A DNA stretch of 64,000 bases. Source: Plenodomus lindquistii (lineage: Eukaryota > Ascomycota > Dothideomycetes > Pleosporales > Leptosphaeriaceae). Location: positions 496,001-560,000 of the forward strand of contig JANUWI010000019.1 in the NCBI GenBank assembly GCA_025504975.1, in the 5' to 3' direction. Shown here piece by piece: positions 1 to 10,876 of the stretch (position 1 is its first letter; each line of letters begins with the position of its first letter). A model generated the notes under the pieces. It was given only the letters and a program-made list of their open reading frames with translations. It was not told the origin of the DNA and did not search any database. Both the position numbers and the translations under genes were made by a program.

Positions 1-1572
1 TGCCGCGTACATGCTCGGCCCAGCAAGCGGCAACGCACCACCCATCACAGACCTCAACACCGTGTTTCCCGCCAACGCACTCGCAGCGTAGATCCCATAA
101 CTATGCACCAGATAATTATTTGAGTAAATGAACACGCCCGCATTCCCCGCTCCAAACGGCACACCTGCAAGAATCGGCGCAATCCAGTGAACATCCGGTG
201 TGCAGGTCCAGGCGAAGATCATCTCACCAACCGGTACACACACCGCCGCTATGCACACCACGCTAACCATAGCCTCTGGGTATGGTTTCCCCGTTTCCGG
301 ATCCTTCTTGTGCGCGTTGATCATGCGGCGAAGTAACGGTTCGCAGGATATCGTCACCACGCCGCCGATACCAATGCCAATGTATCCCAGGCCTACGAGT
401 CCCGGACCCCAGCCCCGCAGTTCTCCAAACACGATGGGGTACGACACGAAGCAAAGATACAACACGGCGTAGACGAGCGCGATATACACGTCCCAGAAAA
501 TGCAAATCGGTTCCTTGACCGCCATGCTCAGCGGGCGATACAAGTTCTCGCGGAGAAGGGGCCAGAAGAGTTTCTTGTCATCGTATCGACTGTACCATCG
601 CTCATCTCCCGTTTCCTTTCTCTTCTTTGCGGATTTTGCGCGCAGAATGGCAGGTGCGTACGTCTCGCCGACTAGTAAAACCATGAACCATGATGTGCCA
701 GAACCGATCATGACGACCCAGTTTGTCCAGCGCCAGCCGAGTGCTTGGTATACGAAGCCGCCGACCAAGGGACCAATGACGGGGCCGTTCATAGGACCTA
801 GAGACCAGATTGAAAAAGCGAGCGCGCGGTAGTCGTCGGATATGATGTCAGCGACTGTACCAGGCGCGTTGGAAATCATTGCTGCGCCGGCGATTGCGCC
901 GAAGAAGCGGAGGACCAGGATTTGAGGGAGGTTGTTGGCGAGGGCGCAAGGAATGATTAATATAGTGAATGCAGCGACGGCGATCAAATACACTGGTCGT
1001 CGTCCGTACATTTCTGACAATGGAGCCATCAGCAGGGAACCTAGCGCCAAACCGAAGAGGTAGGTTGTGACTCCCAAAATGAGAAGGGTTTTGGATTTGA
1101 CGCCGAATGTCTTCATCATTCCTGGAATTCCACTGGTGTAAGAGGTGGAATACATTATAACGACGAGCGTGCTGTAGCTCATGAAGAATATTATCATGGC
1201 CTTTTTGGGTATGGACCAGTCCTGTGGGTTCTCGCCTGAATCATCGAAATCGAGTTCATAGCGGGCATCTTGTGTGGCATTTGTCATGACGGTGGTGAAC
1301 TCCGCAGCGGTTTTGTCGCCGGGACAGGGACACCCGGAGTTGCGACTCCATGTTTGGTGGAGGGAGGGCCGGTCGTGTATGTGGATGGAATCAGAGTCTG
1401 TTGAGGTGTTTGTTACGGAGTGGGAGTCGTGCACTTCTGTGTCGATTTCTTCGACGAGCGTGGGCTTCTCTGAGATGTCAGATGTGTTCGTTGCTCGCGC
1501 TGGTATTGGTGTTGATATCGACGAAGGCCCGATGCGAACCTTCTTGTCCTCGTCGAAGTTGTCGATACCCAT
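1..1572 (-). CDS. MFS drug:H+ antiporter (DHA1 type), 3' end cut by window edge
   Basis: The frame stays open from an ATG at 1572 to the left edge, giving 524 codons without the C-terminus. After a long polar N-terminus (about residues 1-120, with Ser/Thr/Asp-rich tracts) the membrane part begins with a DWSIPKK stretch. It carries the loop motif APLSEMYGRRP near residues 183-193, which is the PES-x-x-GRR-like signature of DHA1 proteins. An antiporter motif of the GPxxGPLxGG kind follows near residue 255. Family knowledge: such proteins export drugs, polyamines or fungal metabolites across the plasma membrane in exchange for protons. The substrate cannot be read from the sequence. No biosynthetic genes sit to its right, so a secondary-metabolite link is unsupported here. 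No introns are apparent in the visible part. Confidence 0.88.
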   Translation of the reverse strand, partial: MGIDNFDEDKKVRIGPSSISTPIPARATNTSDISEKPTLVEEIDTEVHDSHSVTNTSTDSDSIHIHDRPSLHQTWSRNSGCPCPGDKTAAEFTTVMTNATQDARYELDFDDSGENPQDWSIPKKAMIIFFMSYSTLVVIMYSTSYTSGIPGMMKTFGVKSKTLLILGVTTYLFGLALGSLLMAPLSEMYGRRPVYLIAVAAFTILIIPCALANNLPQILVLRFFGAIAGAAMISNAPGTVADIISDDYRALAFSIWSLGPMNGPVIGPLVGGFVYQALGWRWTNWVVMIGSGTSWFMVLLVGETYAPAILRAKSAKKRKETGDERWYSRYDDKKLFWPLLRENLYRPLSMAVKEPICIFWDVYIALVYAVLYLCFVSYPIVFGELRGWGPGLVGLGYIGIGIGGVVTISCEPLLRRMINAHKKDPETGKPYPEAMVSVVCIAAVCVPVGEMIFAWTCTPDVHWIAPILAGVPFGAGNAGVFIYSNNYLVHSYGIYAASALAGNTVLRSVMGGALPLAGPSMYAA

Positions 1573-3974
1573 GATTATCCTATCAAAAGACGCGCCAAAC
1601 GCTTGTTGCGGTTTCGGCTTGTTCAGATCCCGTTTCTTGCGAAACTCAATTTGCACCGCAATACGAGTTCCTTTACAATAACGGCGGTATTCGCGCGAAC
1701 CTCAAAAACGCACGATGGTCAGATCGGTGGATGCAACAAAGTCATGCCAAACGCACGACGTGCAATAAAGCTTCTACCGTGTCTCCACCCGCAATACAGA
1801 GTCTTTGCATCACGCCTTGCCGCCTTCATCGTGGTCGCGTTGAATAATCAGTGGGGATAACGGTGATAGCGTTCATCGGCCGAGGTTGTCAGTCAGGGTT
1901 GCAGGCGGGGGTTGATTTGCCACCGTGAGGCTGAAGTGGAATGGATCGGCGGGAACCCTCGGCGCGGGTTGTGCCGAGACACTTGGGACGATGTCACGTG
2001 TGTACAGATAGATCAGTGCGAACCAGAGAACGTTTTATGGCCCATACCTACACAGTACACCTAGAAAAGGACGCTCAAGCGAGAGTAGATTTTCTCTAAG
2101 CGTCTAGGTAATTGCATCGCACTACACATTAGTAACGATGCTGTGACGCTAATCGCGCACCCCTCGGCATCGCAACGGCATTGTCACGGGACACAGACAA
2201 GACCAACAAAAGATTTGTTTGAACCGCATTTGACCTTTCTAGAAATCCAGCAGCTACTTTCATTCATCTACGATGACGACACAAACAAGAGCCATGCTTA
2301 CCATACTTCGGTACGTATTGTATTCGTGCTCATTTCAGAGTACTCGGCACTTTACTAGAGATTCAAGTTTGACACGACAAATTTGTGGTCCTGTGCCTGG
2401 AATGAATGTGGCATCAAAAGTCGTTGTAAGTAGCGTTACACATGCTACCTGCGAAGGACCCAATTCGGAAGTGTTGCTCACAATCCCTTTGTTGAGGTCC
2501 CACGACCTTTATCGCTTGAACACCAGAACCTCTGTGTTTCTGGTCTTTAGTTGAGGCGACTTTTCGATTTGGACTGCATAGGTCACGCTTGTGGGCAGCA
2601 TGCAATTCAATGGTACCTCTCCTACACTTTACTACCATTACCATACTTGCTCTGATTATACCTCTTACCTCAAACGTAGTACATCGCTGAAACTGCACCA
2701 GGTGCCACGGCATAAGCATGCCCACTCGCCAAGCGCTGACGTCCCCACGATTTCGCCCCGCCAGAGCCCCTATGAAATGCTGTCTCCGCACATGAGGTGT
2801 ACTATCTGAGCAGCTTCCAATCTCCCTTGCCATACCATACATCGCACTTGATTTCGAAATACTTACGAGAGGCTGTCCAAGAGCCATTTTCACACTTTTA
2901 GCTATGACGCCTCTGATTCGACCCAGAGACTTTTGCAAAGGACCCTTTTATACCAGCTTTTGAGGTCTTCGGCTGGCGTGCTAGCGTAGTTGCGCTCATT
3001 TTATCGAAGCGAAAATATGACGATAAATGCAGTGAGATAAGACGTGAAGATGCTGGTTGCTATGATGACCGCAGGGTTACACACTAACGGTCAAGATGGA
3101 CCGAACAGGCGCGTCAACGGCACAAGGTAGTACAGCTGCACCACTGCGTGCTTGTGGGTTAGGCCGCCGTGGGCTGCGTTGCCTGCTTTAGCGATAAGAC
3201 TATCTGTAGTATTCCTGTTTCTTGTGACAAAGAGAGTCGAAATGATGAGATAGAAAGTTTGCGGAAGAGCTCGGAACTTGCGACACTGTTTTGTACGGTG
3301 GATGGTGAAATGACGAAGGATCTTCGGCCAGTCATTAATGTTCGCATGGAGGAAATCGCGAGATTCGCCACTGTCGTTTGGAGGAAGGAACTGCTCGGAC
3401 GACCGTAATGAGGACCTAAATCAACGCATAAAGTCACGCACCTTGTCACGTGAATCTTAGAACGTACAAGTATGGAAGATCTGCCCCGGAGAGTGACAAC
3501 ACGCAAACATGATTAGCTGCGAGGGTGCTCCTTGCTTAGCAGCCGGGACTATCGGATTGGAAGACATCACGAACTGTCAAAACTATGTTTCAAGATTTCC
3601 AGAAGTGTTGTAGACACAGAGTGTGAAAGTTGAGAGACTAACGACGACGGAAGCTGTGAGTGCTGTGGCTATGTTGCGCTCATCGCACAGAGTTGTGAAG
3701 GTCGCAGGTGGTGCTGTGTTGTTGTTCAACGCGCGTCGTCTTGGCCCATCGCGAATCGCGAAGACCCAATTGGCGATGACGTCGGGACAAGCGAAACAAG
3801 CACTTTTAGCGCACGGTCTAGTAATCAAACCTCACTCAGCCTTGATAGGTAGAACTCTCAGACTTCACACATCATCACTTCTATCTCCCGCATTCTCCAG
3901 CATCTTCCTTTCGCTGTAAACTTCTCCTGATATCCCTTTTTGCTTATTGCCAACGTCGCTTCCAGTCCGTCAAG
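1573..3974. other. Intergenic region, no supported gene
   Basis: This 2.4-kb stretch holds only short ORFs on both strands with no recognisable motif or coherent splice pattern. The part just before 3975 (about 3850-3974) is pyrimidine-rich with repeated TCTCC/CTTCC stretches, as in fungal 5' leaders. It probably serves the small gene that follows. Nothing else can be named. Confidence 0.5.
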
Positions 3975-4259
3975 ATGTGTGACGTCGGATGCGTGCCTAT
4001 TCCTCTCTGCATCCAATGCGGAACGTATGTAATCGCACTCGTTCAGGCTCAGATCTCTTGCTCACAGTACTCAGCAACCAGAATCCCTGCCATTGTAAGA
4101 TCATAGGACCCACAATCGGCTTCGTAGTCACTGTAGGCATGGCTGTACGTTGAGTCCCCAAAAGCGCACACACCATCACATACTCACGTTGCGTAGATTG
4201 TCTGCTGGCCAGCATCACTCTTCTGCTGTTGCTGCGCGACGGATGCCGGAAAATCGTAA
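3975..4259 (+). CDS. Small cysteine-rich single-pass membrane protein (three exons, 60 aa)
   Basis: Exons 3975-4024, 4075-4144 and 4197-4259 join into 61 codons. Both introns (50 and 52 nt) have GTATGT and GTACGT donors, CTCAC branch-like sites and CAG/TAG acceptors. The product starts MCDVGCVPIPLC, has CxxC (C12/C15) and CxC (C22/C24) pairs, then a hydrophobic segment of about residues 26-50, then a run of four cysteines (C50-C53) and a short tail ending GKS. The order of Cys pair, hydrophobic stretch with Trp-Pro, then Cys cluster recalls the LITAF/BRI3 class of membrane-inserted zinc-binding proteins, but the outer CxxC is replaced by CCCC and homology is not established. It could sit in an endomembrane and be palmitoylated at the cysteine run (inference). 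The gene is too short for ordinary ORF callers. The clean splicing and cysteine pattern argue that it is real. Confidence 0.66.
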
Positions 4260-5012
4260 GTTTAAGAGTTGGTCGGCCGTGAATATATATTGACTACAGT
4301 AGGGTCCTTGCTCTGCCCGTTGACACAGGCAACGCGATAAGCAATTGTATACCGATATGAGCTTCCAAAGACCCTATTGTGTGAAGGAAGGGTCTGTGAA
4401 TACATAGTTCAAGTCTTCCGGCTGAACATTCTGCTTTCCCTATTGTCCATCCTACCCATGTCTTCGCGTATACGCGAACTCGGTCGTCCGAGCGGGCGAC
4501 GGGGTTCCTTCCACTAGTCTAATGCACGAACTTGCGGTTCAGATCTTCGAATCACTTCTCTCCCTTTCCAGATCCTTAGCCGGAGGCAGGTACCCGTGAA
4601 CGTGCATAGAATTACGTCATCACGTGAAAACCCGCTGACAAGTCACCTTGAAACCGACATAGCGAGGTTACAGGTGAAGTACAGGACGCGACTAAATGCT
4701 GGCCATGCCCTCATTGCCATGCAGGAACGAAACTTATTCTCTCCTTTCCAAATTTGACATTTGCGCCTCGCTACGTCACGAGCATCACATCTCAAGCCGG
4801 GTCTACCTATCAGCTGAGCAAAGGCAGCGATTTTCGCGGCTCACTTCTCGTACTGCACGATTGACTAGGCGGTGGGATGAGAAGGGATGAGCGGTGAGGG
4901 TCCAGGATAACAAACAGTCGTTCGCGTCAACAGCAGCGTTTGCACTCTTACCTTGCAGGTTATACCCTTGTTTACGGCTTGCAAATCTGCAGCTTACCGA
5001 CCACAACCTTCA
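4260..5012. other. Intergenic region upstream of the large disordered-protein gene
   Basis: No gene is supported. It contains a TATATAT stretch (about 4283-4290) just after the small membrane-protein gene. The last few hundred bases are presumably the promoter and leader of the gene starting at 5013. A short gene cannot be excluded. Confidence 0.4.
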
Positions 5013-8000
5013 ATGGCCCTCAATATCAACACCGCATTATTTGGTGATCCCGACCTTCCTTCCTCAGTCTATGGACACACCTTATGTCTGGGAGACACTG
5101 ACAACGAGACAACACAAGCACTACTCAACATGTCGCTCTCGATGGACAACCAGCGCGAAGAAATTCACGATGCACAGATTCTCTCCCAGGACGGGCCAAC
5201 AAAAGGCGCATTGCATACACCCGCATACTCCAGCCCGCCGCCTACTCCCACCTGGGAAGAATGCTTGCAAGAGATTGAAGACTTTGATTGGAAGACGCTT
5301 AAGGGGCCAGTACTTGATATTCCTACATCGGGGCAAATTACCTTGAAGGCCACACACGAGTACACTGCAGAGGGCCACGGGCTTGCGCGAGCACCTGGGA
5401 CCGAATCGCGCCTTGGTAATATGGACAAAATTACCGCAAGCAGTATTCAAGATGATTTAGCATCGCGCGAGCTCATCAATGTTCTAACGGAAAAGTTCGA
5501 GTCGCCTCTATCCTCGGTACAGCAAACGCCTCTTGCCGCCGCGGCCACACCGGGTACGACTCAGGCCGCTCCGCCTTCACCACCTTGGATACCGAGCCCC
5601 ACCAGATCTGAATTTCAGGTCGCAGCCCCGATAGCTTTGCGGAGTGTGGCAGTTGAATCAACGCATAACAAAGACACTGAAAATGACCATTCGGACAAAG
5701 AAAATCAGCAATCATCGGCCTCTGACACAGAACCGCTCACAACAAAACCCACAACATCAACTATTCCTTTGGATCAAACTCACTTGCTGGAGCTGACTAA
5801 AGATGTGTTGGCGAATGACGCAGTCGATGGAGATGTTACGATGGGTGAGTGTCAAGAGAACCTCGATAGAGCAATGGAGGATACTGCACTTCAGGAAGAT
5901 CAACATCACCAGCGTACCTTACCAGTGGCACAGTCACCTCAAATTGATGACCCCTTGCACAAAGTGGCATCCACACCGCACCAAACTGATGCCGCACTTC
6001 CATCGGAACTGCCCTGGCAGGGCAATACTTCAAAAGTCGAAACATCTTCCTCAAACCTTGATGCCGTATACCATCCGGTAAATGCGCTTAAAGCCGTTGC
6101 TGAAAATTTACGTTCGATTGGCTCGAACGAATTGCCACCATCGTCTGCCCGCTGTTCGGAGGTCGACGAGCCATCGCGTCTCACACCTAATATTGCCGCC
6201 CATGATATAGCTGGTAGCAATGAGATATGGCAGACTCAGCTACATGAAGCCGCGAAGGAATATACCGACGTTGATTCAGAGACCTCAACCAAAGGGAGCA
6301 CCTTCGAGAAGGCGGAGGCGGATAACATTCCGAAAGTGTTCACGCTGGCGATACCCAAATGGCGAAAAAAATCTATATCCTTGACGACCCAGCCCGATGG
6401 CGAAGTAGGAACTGCAAGCTCGTCAGCACAATCGTATCTCAAGCCAGACCTCGACAATGCGCGCCATCACGAGTACCAGTTGCAAACCTTTCCTATTGAC
6501 ACAGTCGATCCCACAGCGAACTGTGAGGACCAGAATTTGGTCAAGCAGCAAAACGAAACCGCAAGCCTTATTGGAACAGCGGTGGAGCCATTTGAAGCAA
6601 TGAGCATCACATCCCCAAGTGCGGATCATGCAGCCACTCAGAAGCGCAAGAAATTAGCAAAGAACGTTGATAGAGCATCTGATTCAGAGCAAGAAGCTCC
6701 GGACAAGAAGAAAGCGCGGAAGATGATGGTGGAGGAAGCAGAAGTTCCTTGCGAGGACATGGTACTGGACCAGCAGGAACCAAAACACGTACAAGCGTCT
6801 AACAAACAAGAGAAGCAGCAGAAGGCGATCAAATCCCCCAAAGAAGGGCACGCGATCACTGACACCACTCTGCCGCCCACAATCGGCGCATCCACAACGT
6901 CTCCCAGCTTCTCCGTATTTGCCTACGGCAAACACACCAGCCCACTCCAAAACCTCTCACAATCCTCTACCGCATCAACTCAACATCTCATACACCCAAT
7001 TCCATCCTCCCAACCTCCCAACGAACAAGCAGACCCCGACACAGACAGCCACCTCAGCGACATAACCGACACCGCATCCAAACGAACTCTGCATCCCGTC
7101 ATCCCACCCAAACCCAGCAACACCCTCCGCGTCCGTCCTGTAGTCTCACTGCGAGAACTCGATGGGCTATCAAACAACAGACCGCGGGTCCGTCCGTCCG
7201 TGGCGAAGAAGCGCGCGACTTTGACACCAACGCCGAGTAAGACTGCTGCTCTTGATGCAGAGCTCGTAGCCCTAGCCCGACCGGACACACCGACGCCTCT
7301 TGCTAAACGGACCGCGAAGACCGCGAAACAGAACAAACCTGCTCCGTCTAAAAACGCCAACGCGATTACCACACGCGAACCCCTTCCCGAAGACCATACC
7401 GATGACTCCCCCCATGAACCCTCGCTCCCTTTCCCCCCATCACCACCTGCAAAACCAGTAAACAGTAGTAGCAACAGTAGGGGTAAATCCAAACCGAAAT
7501 CGAAACCTCGACCAGCTCCTACACCCAAAACTCCACGCAATATCCTGCCCAAACCCGACCCCACGGACCAGGAAGGCGTCAAACACCACCCCTTCGATGT
7601 AACCTACGGGAAACGACATACGCGCGGCGACACGAAAGCTGCGCTGGACTCGAGTTGTACATCTGCGGGGAGTGGTGGGGGTGCGGAGTCGGAGGGGACG
7701 ATGGATGAAGTTGGGGACATGGGGGTAGGGGTGGGTAATGCTGGTGACGCTGAGTTTGAGTTTGAAGAAGACGGTGACGACGATGATGGTGGAGGACATG
7801 ACAATGACGAGGAGGAGGAGGAGGAAATGATGAACGCCCAAAGCAGAGCAGCGCAGCACATCGAAAGCATCTACACCCAGCTCAGCACATCTGACCTCGT
7901 CGTCGGGTCATCCACAAAGTCTGCACCGTCCTCTCGCGCCAAAACATCAGTTAGAATCCCCACACTCACCAGCACCAGCACCACCTCCACCACCACCGCT

Positions 8001-8558
8001 GCCGTTAAACCCGTACACATGGAGACATCTGGTCCACGGGTTGTAACGAATATCTACGGCTTCCGCACGCCGCCGGTGAATACACGGAATCAGGCCGGGA
8101 CCGGTAGTAGTAGTAGTAGTAGTAGTAGTACTGCGCCCACCCCCACTGGTACTATATCTACTCCCAACGCCAACGCCAGCGTTACCGCAAAAGCAAAGGC
8201 CAGCGCCCCAACCACCGCCAAATCAAAAACGCCCAGGACGGCAGCGAAGAAACCGAATCTCAATACAATCACAACCACAGCGACGAGCACGAGGGCTAAG
8301 CGGAATACTGAGAAACGCAAGTCCGAAGTCGAAAATGAACGTCTCGCTGCTGAAAACCACGCCGCTGGTGCGGTGGGGGAGGGTGCGGATACATTTCATA
8401 TCAGTGGTAGTGGTGGTGTGGCAGGAGCAGGAGGAGGAGGAGGAGAAGGAGGAGGAGGCGCAGCGCCGGGGGTAAAGAAAGCGCGCACACGGGCGGCGGT
8501 TGAGAAGGAGAAGGAGGGCAATGTTAAGAACCGGCTTAGGGGCAAGGGCAAAGGGTGA
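5013..8558 (+). CDS. Large intrinsically disordered protein, 1181 aa, function unknown
   Basis: This is one uninterrupted frame. An upstream TTG at 4953 keeps the frame open, but the first ATG, in a good fungal context (cttcaATGg), is at 5013 and the product begins MALNINTALFGDP. No known domain is recognisable. Most of the chain is low-complexity Ser/Thr/Pro/Gln. There are basic clusters likely to act as nuclear localisation signals (KRKKLAKN and DKKKARK around residues 550-575). An acidic run (FEFEEDGDDDD, then poly-Glu) sits near residues 910-940, a serine run encoded by an AGT microsatellite near 1033-1041, and a Gly-rich basic C-terminus ending NRLRGKGKG. Proline-directed SP/TP sites are common. 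The composition suggests a nuclear or chromatin-associated scaffold, but that is inference only. Its length and frame integrity despite microsatellites imply selection for coding. Confidence 0.72.
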   Translation: MALNINTALFGDPDLPSSVYGHTLCLGDTDNETTQALLNMSLSMDNQREEIHDAQILSQDGPTKGALHTPAYSSPPPTPTWEECLQEIEDFDWKTLKGPVLDIPTSGQITLKATHEYTAEGHGLARAPGTESRLGNMDKITASSIQDDLASRELINVLTEKFESPLSSVQQTPLAAAATPGTTQAAPPSPPWIPSPTRSEFQVAAPIALRSVAVESTHNKDTENDHSDKENQQSSASDTEPLTTKPTTSTIPLDQTHLLELTKDVLANDAVDGDVTMGECQENLDRAMEDTALQEDQHHQRTLPVAQSPQIDDPLHKVASTPHQTDAALPSELPWQGNTSKVETSSSNLDAVYHPVNALKAVAENLRSIGSNELPPSSARCSEVDEPSRLTPNIAAHDIAGSNEIWQTQLHEAAKEYTDVDSETSTKGSTFEKAEADNIPKVFTLAIPKWRKKSISLTTQPDGEVGTASSSAQSYLKPDLDNARHHEYQLQTFPIDTVDPTANCEDQNLVKQQNETASLIGTAVEPFEAMSITSPSADHAATQKRKKLAKNVDRASDSEQEAPDKKKARKMMVEEAEVPCEDMVLDQQEPKHVQASNKQEKQQKAIKSPKEGHAITDTTLPPTIGASTTSPSFSVFAYGKHTSPLQNLSQSSTASTQHLIHPIPSSQPPNEQADPDTDSHLSDITDTASKRTLHPVIPPKPSNTLRVRPVVSLRELDGLSNNRPRVRPSVAKKRATLTPTPSKTAALDAELVALARPDTPTPLAKRTAKTAKQNKPAPSKNANAITTREPLPEDHTDDSPHEPSLPFPPSPPAKPVNSSSNSRGKSKPKSKPRPAPTPKTPRNILPKPDPTDQEGVKHHPFDVTYGKRHTRGDTKAALDSSCTSAGSGGGAESEGTMDEVGDMGVGVGNAGDAEFEFEEDGDDDDGGGHDNDEEEEEEMMNAQSRAAQHIESIYTQLSTSDLVVGSSTKSAPSSRAKTSVRIPTLTSTSTTSTTTAAVKPVHMETSGPRVVTNIYGFRTPPVNTRNQAGTGSSSSSSSSTAPTPTGTISTPNANASVTAKAKASAPTTAKSKTPRTAAKKPNLNTITTTATSTRAKRNTEKRKSEVENERLAAENHAAGAVGEGADTFHISGSGGVAGAGGGGGEGGGGAAPGVKKARTRAAVEKEKEGNVKNRLRGKGKG
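8103..8129 (+). repeat. AGT trinucleotide microsatellite inside a coding frame
   Basis: Nine tandem AGT/TAG-phase triplets encode a serine run in the disordered protein at 5013-8558. The unit length of three keeps the frame, so length variation between strains would change the serine count without breaking the gene. Confidence 0.85.
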
Positions 8559-8824
8559 GTGGGTATGAGGGATGATGAGGTTTACAGTAAGTAGGGTATG
8601 GGTGTTGAGGAATGACAGGATTCATGGGAGTGGAAAACAGGAGACGAGAAGAAAGAGGCTGGCTTGGACTGGGTATACGGTATGCGGGCATGAATGGAAT
8701 GAAGTGAATGCTGGGACAGAGGCGACAATGCATACACACACTCTCCTCCTCAACCTAAACCCACTGATTCAACAATATAAACACCCAGTCTTGAATTCAC
8801 ACATCCAGTACAAAACAGCCCGTA

Positions 8825-9880
8825 CTACATCTTCCCCCTCACCCCACCCCCCTCATCCCTACCAAGCACCCCACAAATCCACGTCGTCGCCTTATCCGCC
8901 ATCTCCCTCGGAAACGCATGACCAACCCCCTCAAACACCACATCCTCAAATACAATGTCTAACCCCTTTTCACTCTCTACAACCTGCTTGAATACCCGCA
9001 GGAACGGTTCGCCTGCCGCATACGGGACCAATTTATCCGCACCACCGCTGAGATTGAGGATTTGTTTGCCTTTAAGGCGTTGCGCTAGGATGTTTTTGAA
9101 GCGGTCGAGTTGGACGGGGGATAATGCGACGTTGTCGGCGGGGGATGTAGGGTTGAAGGAGCCTGGGAGTAAGAGGCCTGCTGGGTCGTACTGCGCTATT
9201 GCGTCCAGCAGCGCGGGGGGGAAGTCTGGTGATCCGAGGAACGTAGCGCCTTGGGGATCGGTCTTGATATATGTATCTAGTTTACTCAGTCTTGCGCGGT
9301 CCGTCATGAGGCGCGTGTAGTCTGGACATCCGATGCCGACTACACCTGCTGTGATGCGGGGTTCAGATAGCAGACAGTGCCATGTTGCGTGGCCGCCGAG
9401 ACTGATGCCCAGGGCGAGATTGGTGGTAATGCGCGGCGAGTTGGGGGTGTGGAAGACGTAGGATTCGAGGTGGTCGAGGAGTTGGCTGACGTCTGTGGCT
9501 GTGCCGTGGTAGCAGGAGAACATGTCTTGGGCGTGGCGGGGGTTGCCGCTGCGCCAGGCTTCGTTGTGGAGGGCGTCGACGCAGCGGGTGCCGTGGTTGC
9601 GTTGGTCGAATGCGACGGCGATTAGGCCTTTGGATGTGCGGTGGGTGGAGGGCTGGTTGTTGTAGGTTGTGAGGATTTGGCCAGCGAGTGGGGCCATTGT
9701 TTTGGCGGTTTGGAGGCGGGGGTGGAGAAGCCATAGGCAGGCGACTTGTTGGGTGGAGGGGGGGAGTTCGGAGAGGCCGTGGACGGTGACGAGGATGCCG
9801 GCGATGGTGAAGGTTTGGGACGAGACGGTGGGGGAGGAGGGGGGATGGGTGGCGTGGAGGGGGTTTGTTGTTGCTGCCAT
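8825..9880 (-). CDS. Alpha/beta-hydrolase (serine esterase type), 351 aa
   Basis: An intronless frame from ATG at 9880. The nucleophile elbow GISLGG places Ser160, with Asp282 (SGGADKLVPY) and His321 (GVGHAFP) in the correct order for a catalytic triad. A DQRNHGTR segment near residues 92-99 corresponds to the conserved loop after strand 4 that often supports the oxyanion site. No signal peptide or membrane segment is visible, so a cytosolic enzyme is likely. The family hydrolyses small esters or related substrates, and the specific substrate cannot be told. Its 3' end lies about 270 nt from that of the large disordered-protein gene (convergent). Its 5' end faces the phospholipase D gene across a roughly 1-kb divergent promoter region. 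Confidence 0.85.
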   Translation of the reverse strand: MAATTNPLHATHPPSSPTVSSQTFTIAGILVTVHGLSELPPSTQQVACLWLLHPRLQTAKTMAPLAGQILTTYNNQPSTHRTSKGLIAVAFDQRNHGTRCVDALHNEAWRSGNPRHAQDMFSCYHGTATDVSQLLDHLESYVFHTPNSPRITTNLALGISLGGHATWHCLLSEPRITAGVVGIGCPDYTRLMTDRARLSKLDTYIKTDPQGATFLGSPDFPPALLDAIAQYDPAGLLLPGSFNPTSPADNVALSPVQLDRFKNILAQRLKGKQILNLSGGADKLVPYAAGEPFLRVFKQVVESEKGLDIVFEDVVFEGVGHAFPREMADKATTWICGVLGRDEGGGVRGKM

Positions 9881-10876
9881 TGTTGGCGATTGTGTGGAGG
9901 GGGATGATGTAGGTGTGTGAGCGCTGGCTGGTGTTGGCTGGGATGTTAGTGGGGTTCAAAGGCACTAGGGTAGGGCTGTGAAGTCGGTTTGATGTGAGTC
10001 GGGAATAACTGCGGAGTTAGTGCAGACGATCCTGACCGAGGCAAGTGTCGTAGGGCTGGCGTTGCAACTACATGATCCCATGTATTTCTCGTCTTTATAA
10101 CCATAGCACAAGTAGTTGCAGGCCATGACTACTGAAGCTCGGAGGCATTTTGGTATACGTCACGCGACGCGTGCAGTATGTTGTAGGCGACAGATTCGCC
10201 TGGTTATCGGATAAAGTCTTGAAGGCGCTCTGATGGCGGGGAGCGGCCAAGCGAGCAACAGCTTGGAACGACAGCCCTAGTGCGGCTGCATATGAACGCA
10301 CAATTGTCATCGAATGCCCTGTAAGACTGTAGAACATGTTGGAGCATTGGGTGCATTGTACAAGCCAGAAATGCGGAGGGCTCGGGGGTGAGGTTCAGGG
10401 TGAGGTTGGGTGCGGGCGGTCAGCAAGGCGGTGGTAACAAGGGGGTGGGCGGGCCAAATGCTAGCGGCTGCCAACGCGTCAGGGCGTGGAAACACAATGC
10501 GAGATTAATCATTTACCACACAACGGCCAGGGCCAAAGGACAGCTAATTCTGATCAGCCAACGCCGCGTGTGCAGCTGGCAGAGAGTCTGTTCCGTATAG
10601 GCCATAGGAGACTGGACTTGGCCTCTACATATCCTTCCATTCACTTGAACTCAGAGCACCAAGGAACTAGGTAGACCTCTCGTGACTAGCGACAACAGCC
10701 TGCAGGTTTCTGGCCAGCCATGCCCATATAGCAACAGCACTACCACCCCTAGCTCTCGACTGTGTCCCACGCGCTGTAGAGTCGCCAGAGCTCTCCGAAC
10801 CCATCCCTAATAGCTAATACACGGCACCTCGGACTCGGTGTACGAGTGGCTGAAACCACCCACACCCACCACCGAC
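9881..10876. other. Divergent promoter region between hydrolase and phospholipase D genes
   Basis: About 1 kb separating two head-to-head genes. Only short unsupported ORFs are present. It contains a GC-rich stretch (10380-10450) and pyrimidine/CA-rich leader-like sequence just before 10877. No specific operator is recognised. Confidence 0.45.

Noticed and set aside
2414..2938. 174-codon minus-strand frame with GTAAGT- and GTAAGA-like sites inside it
   Set aside because: A small spliced gene was considered, but joining at these sites gives an early stop and no domain or cysteine pattern appears. The coding content looks random.
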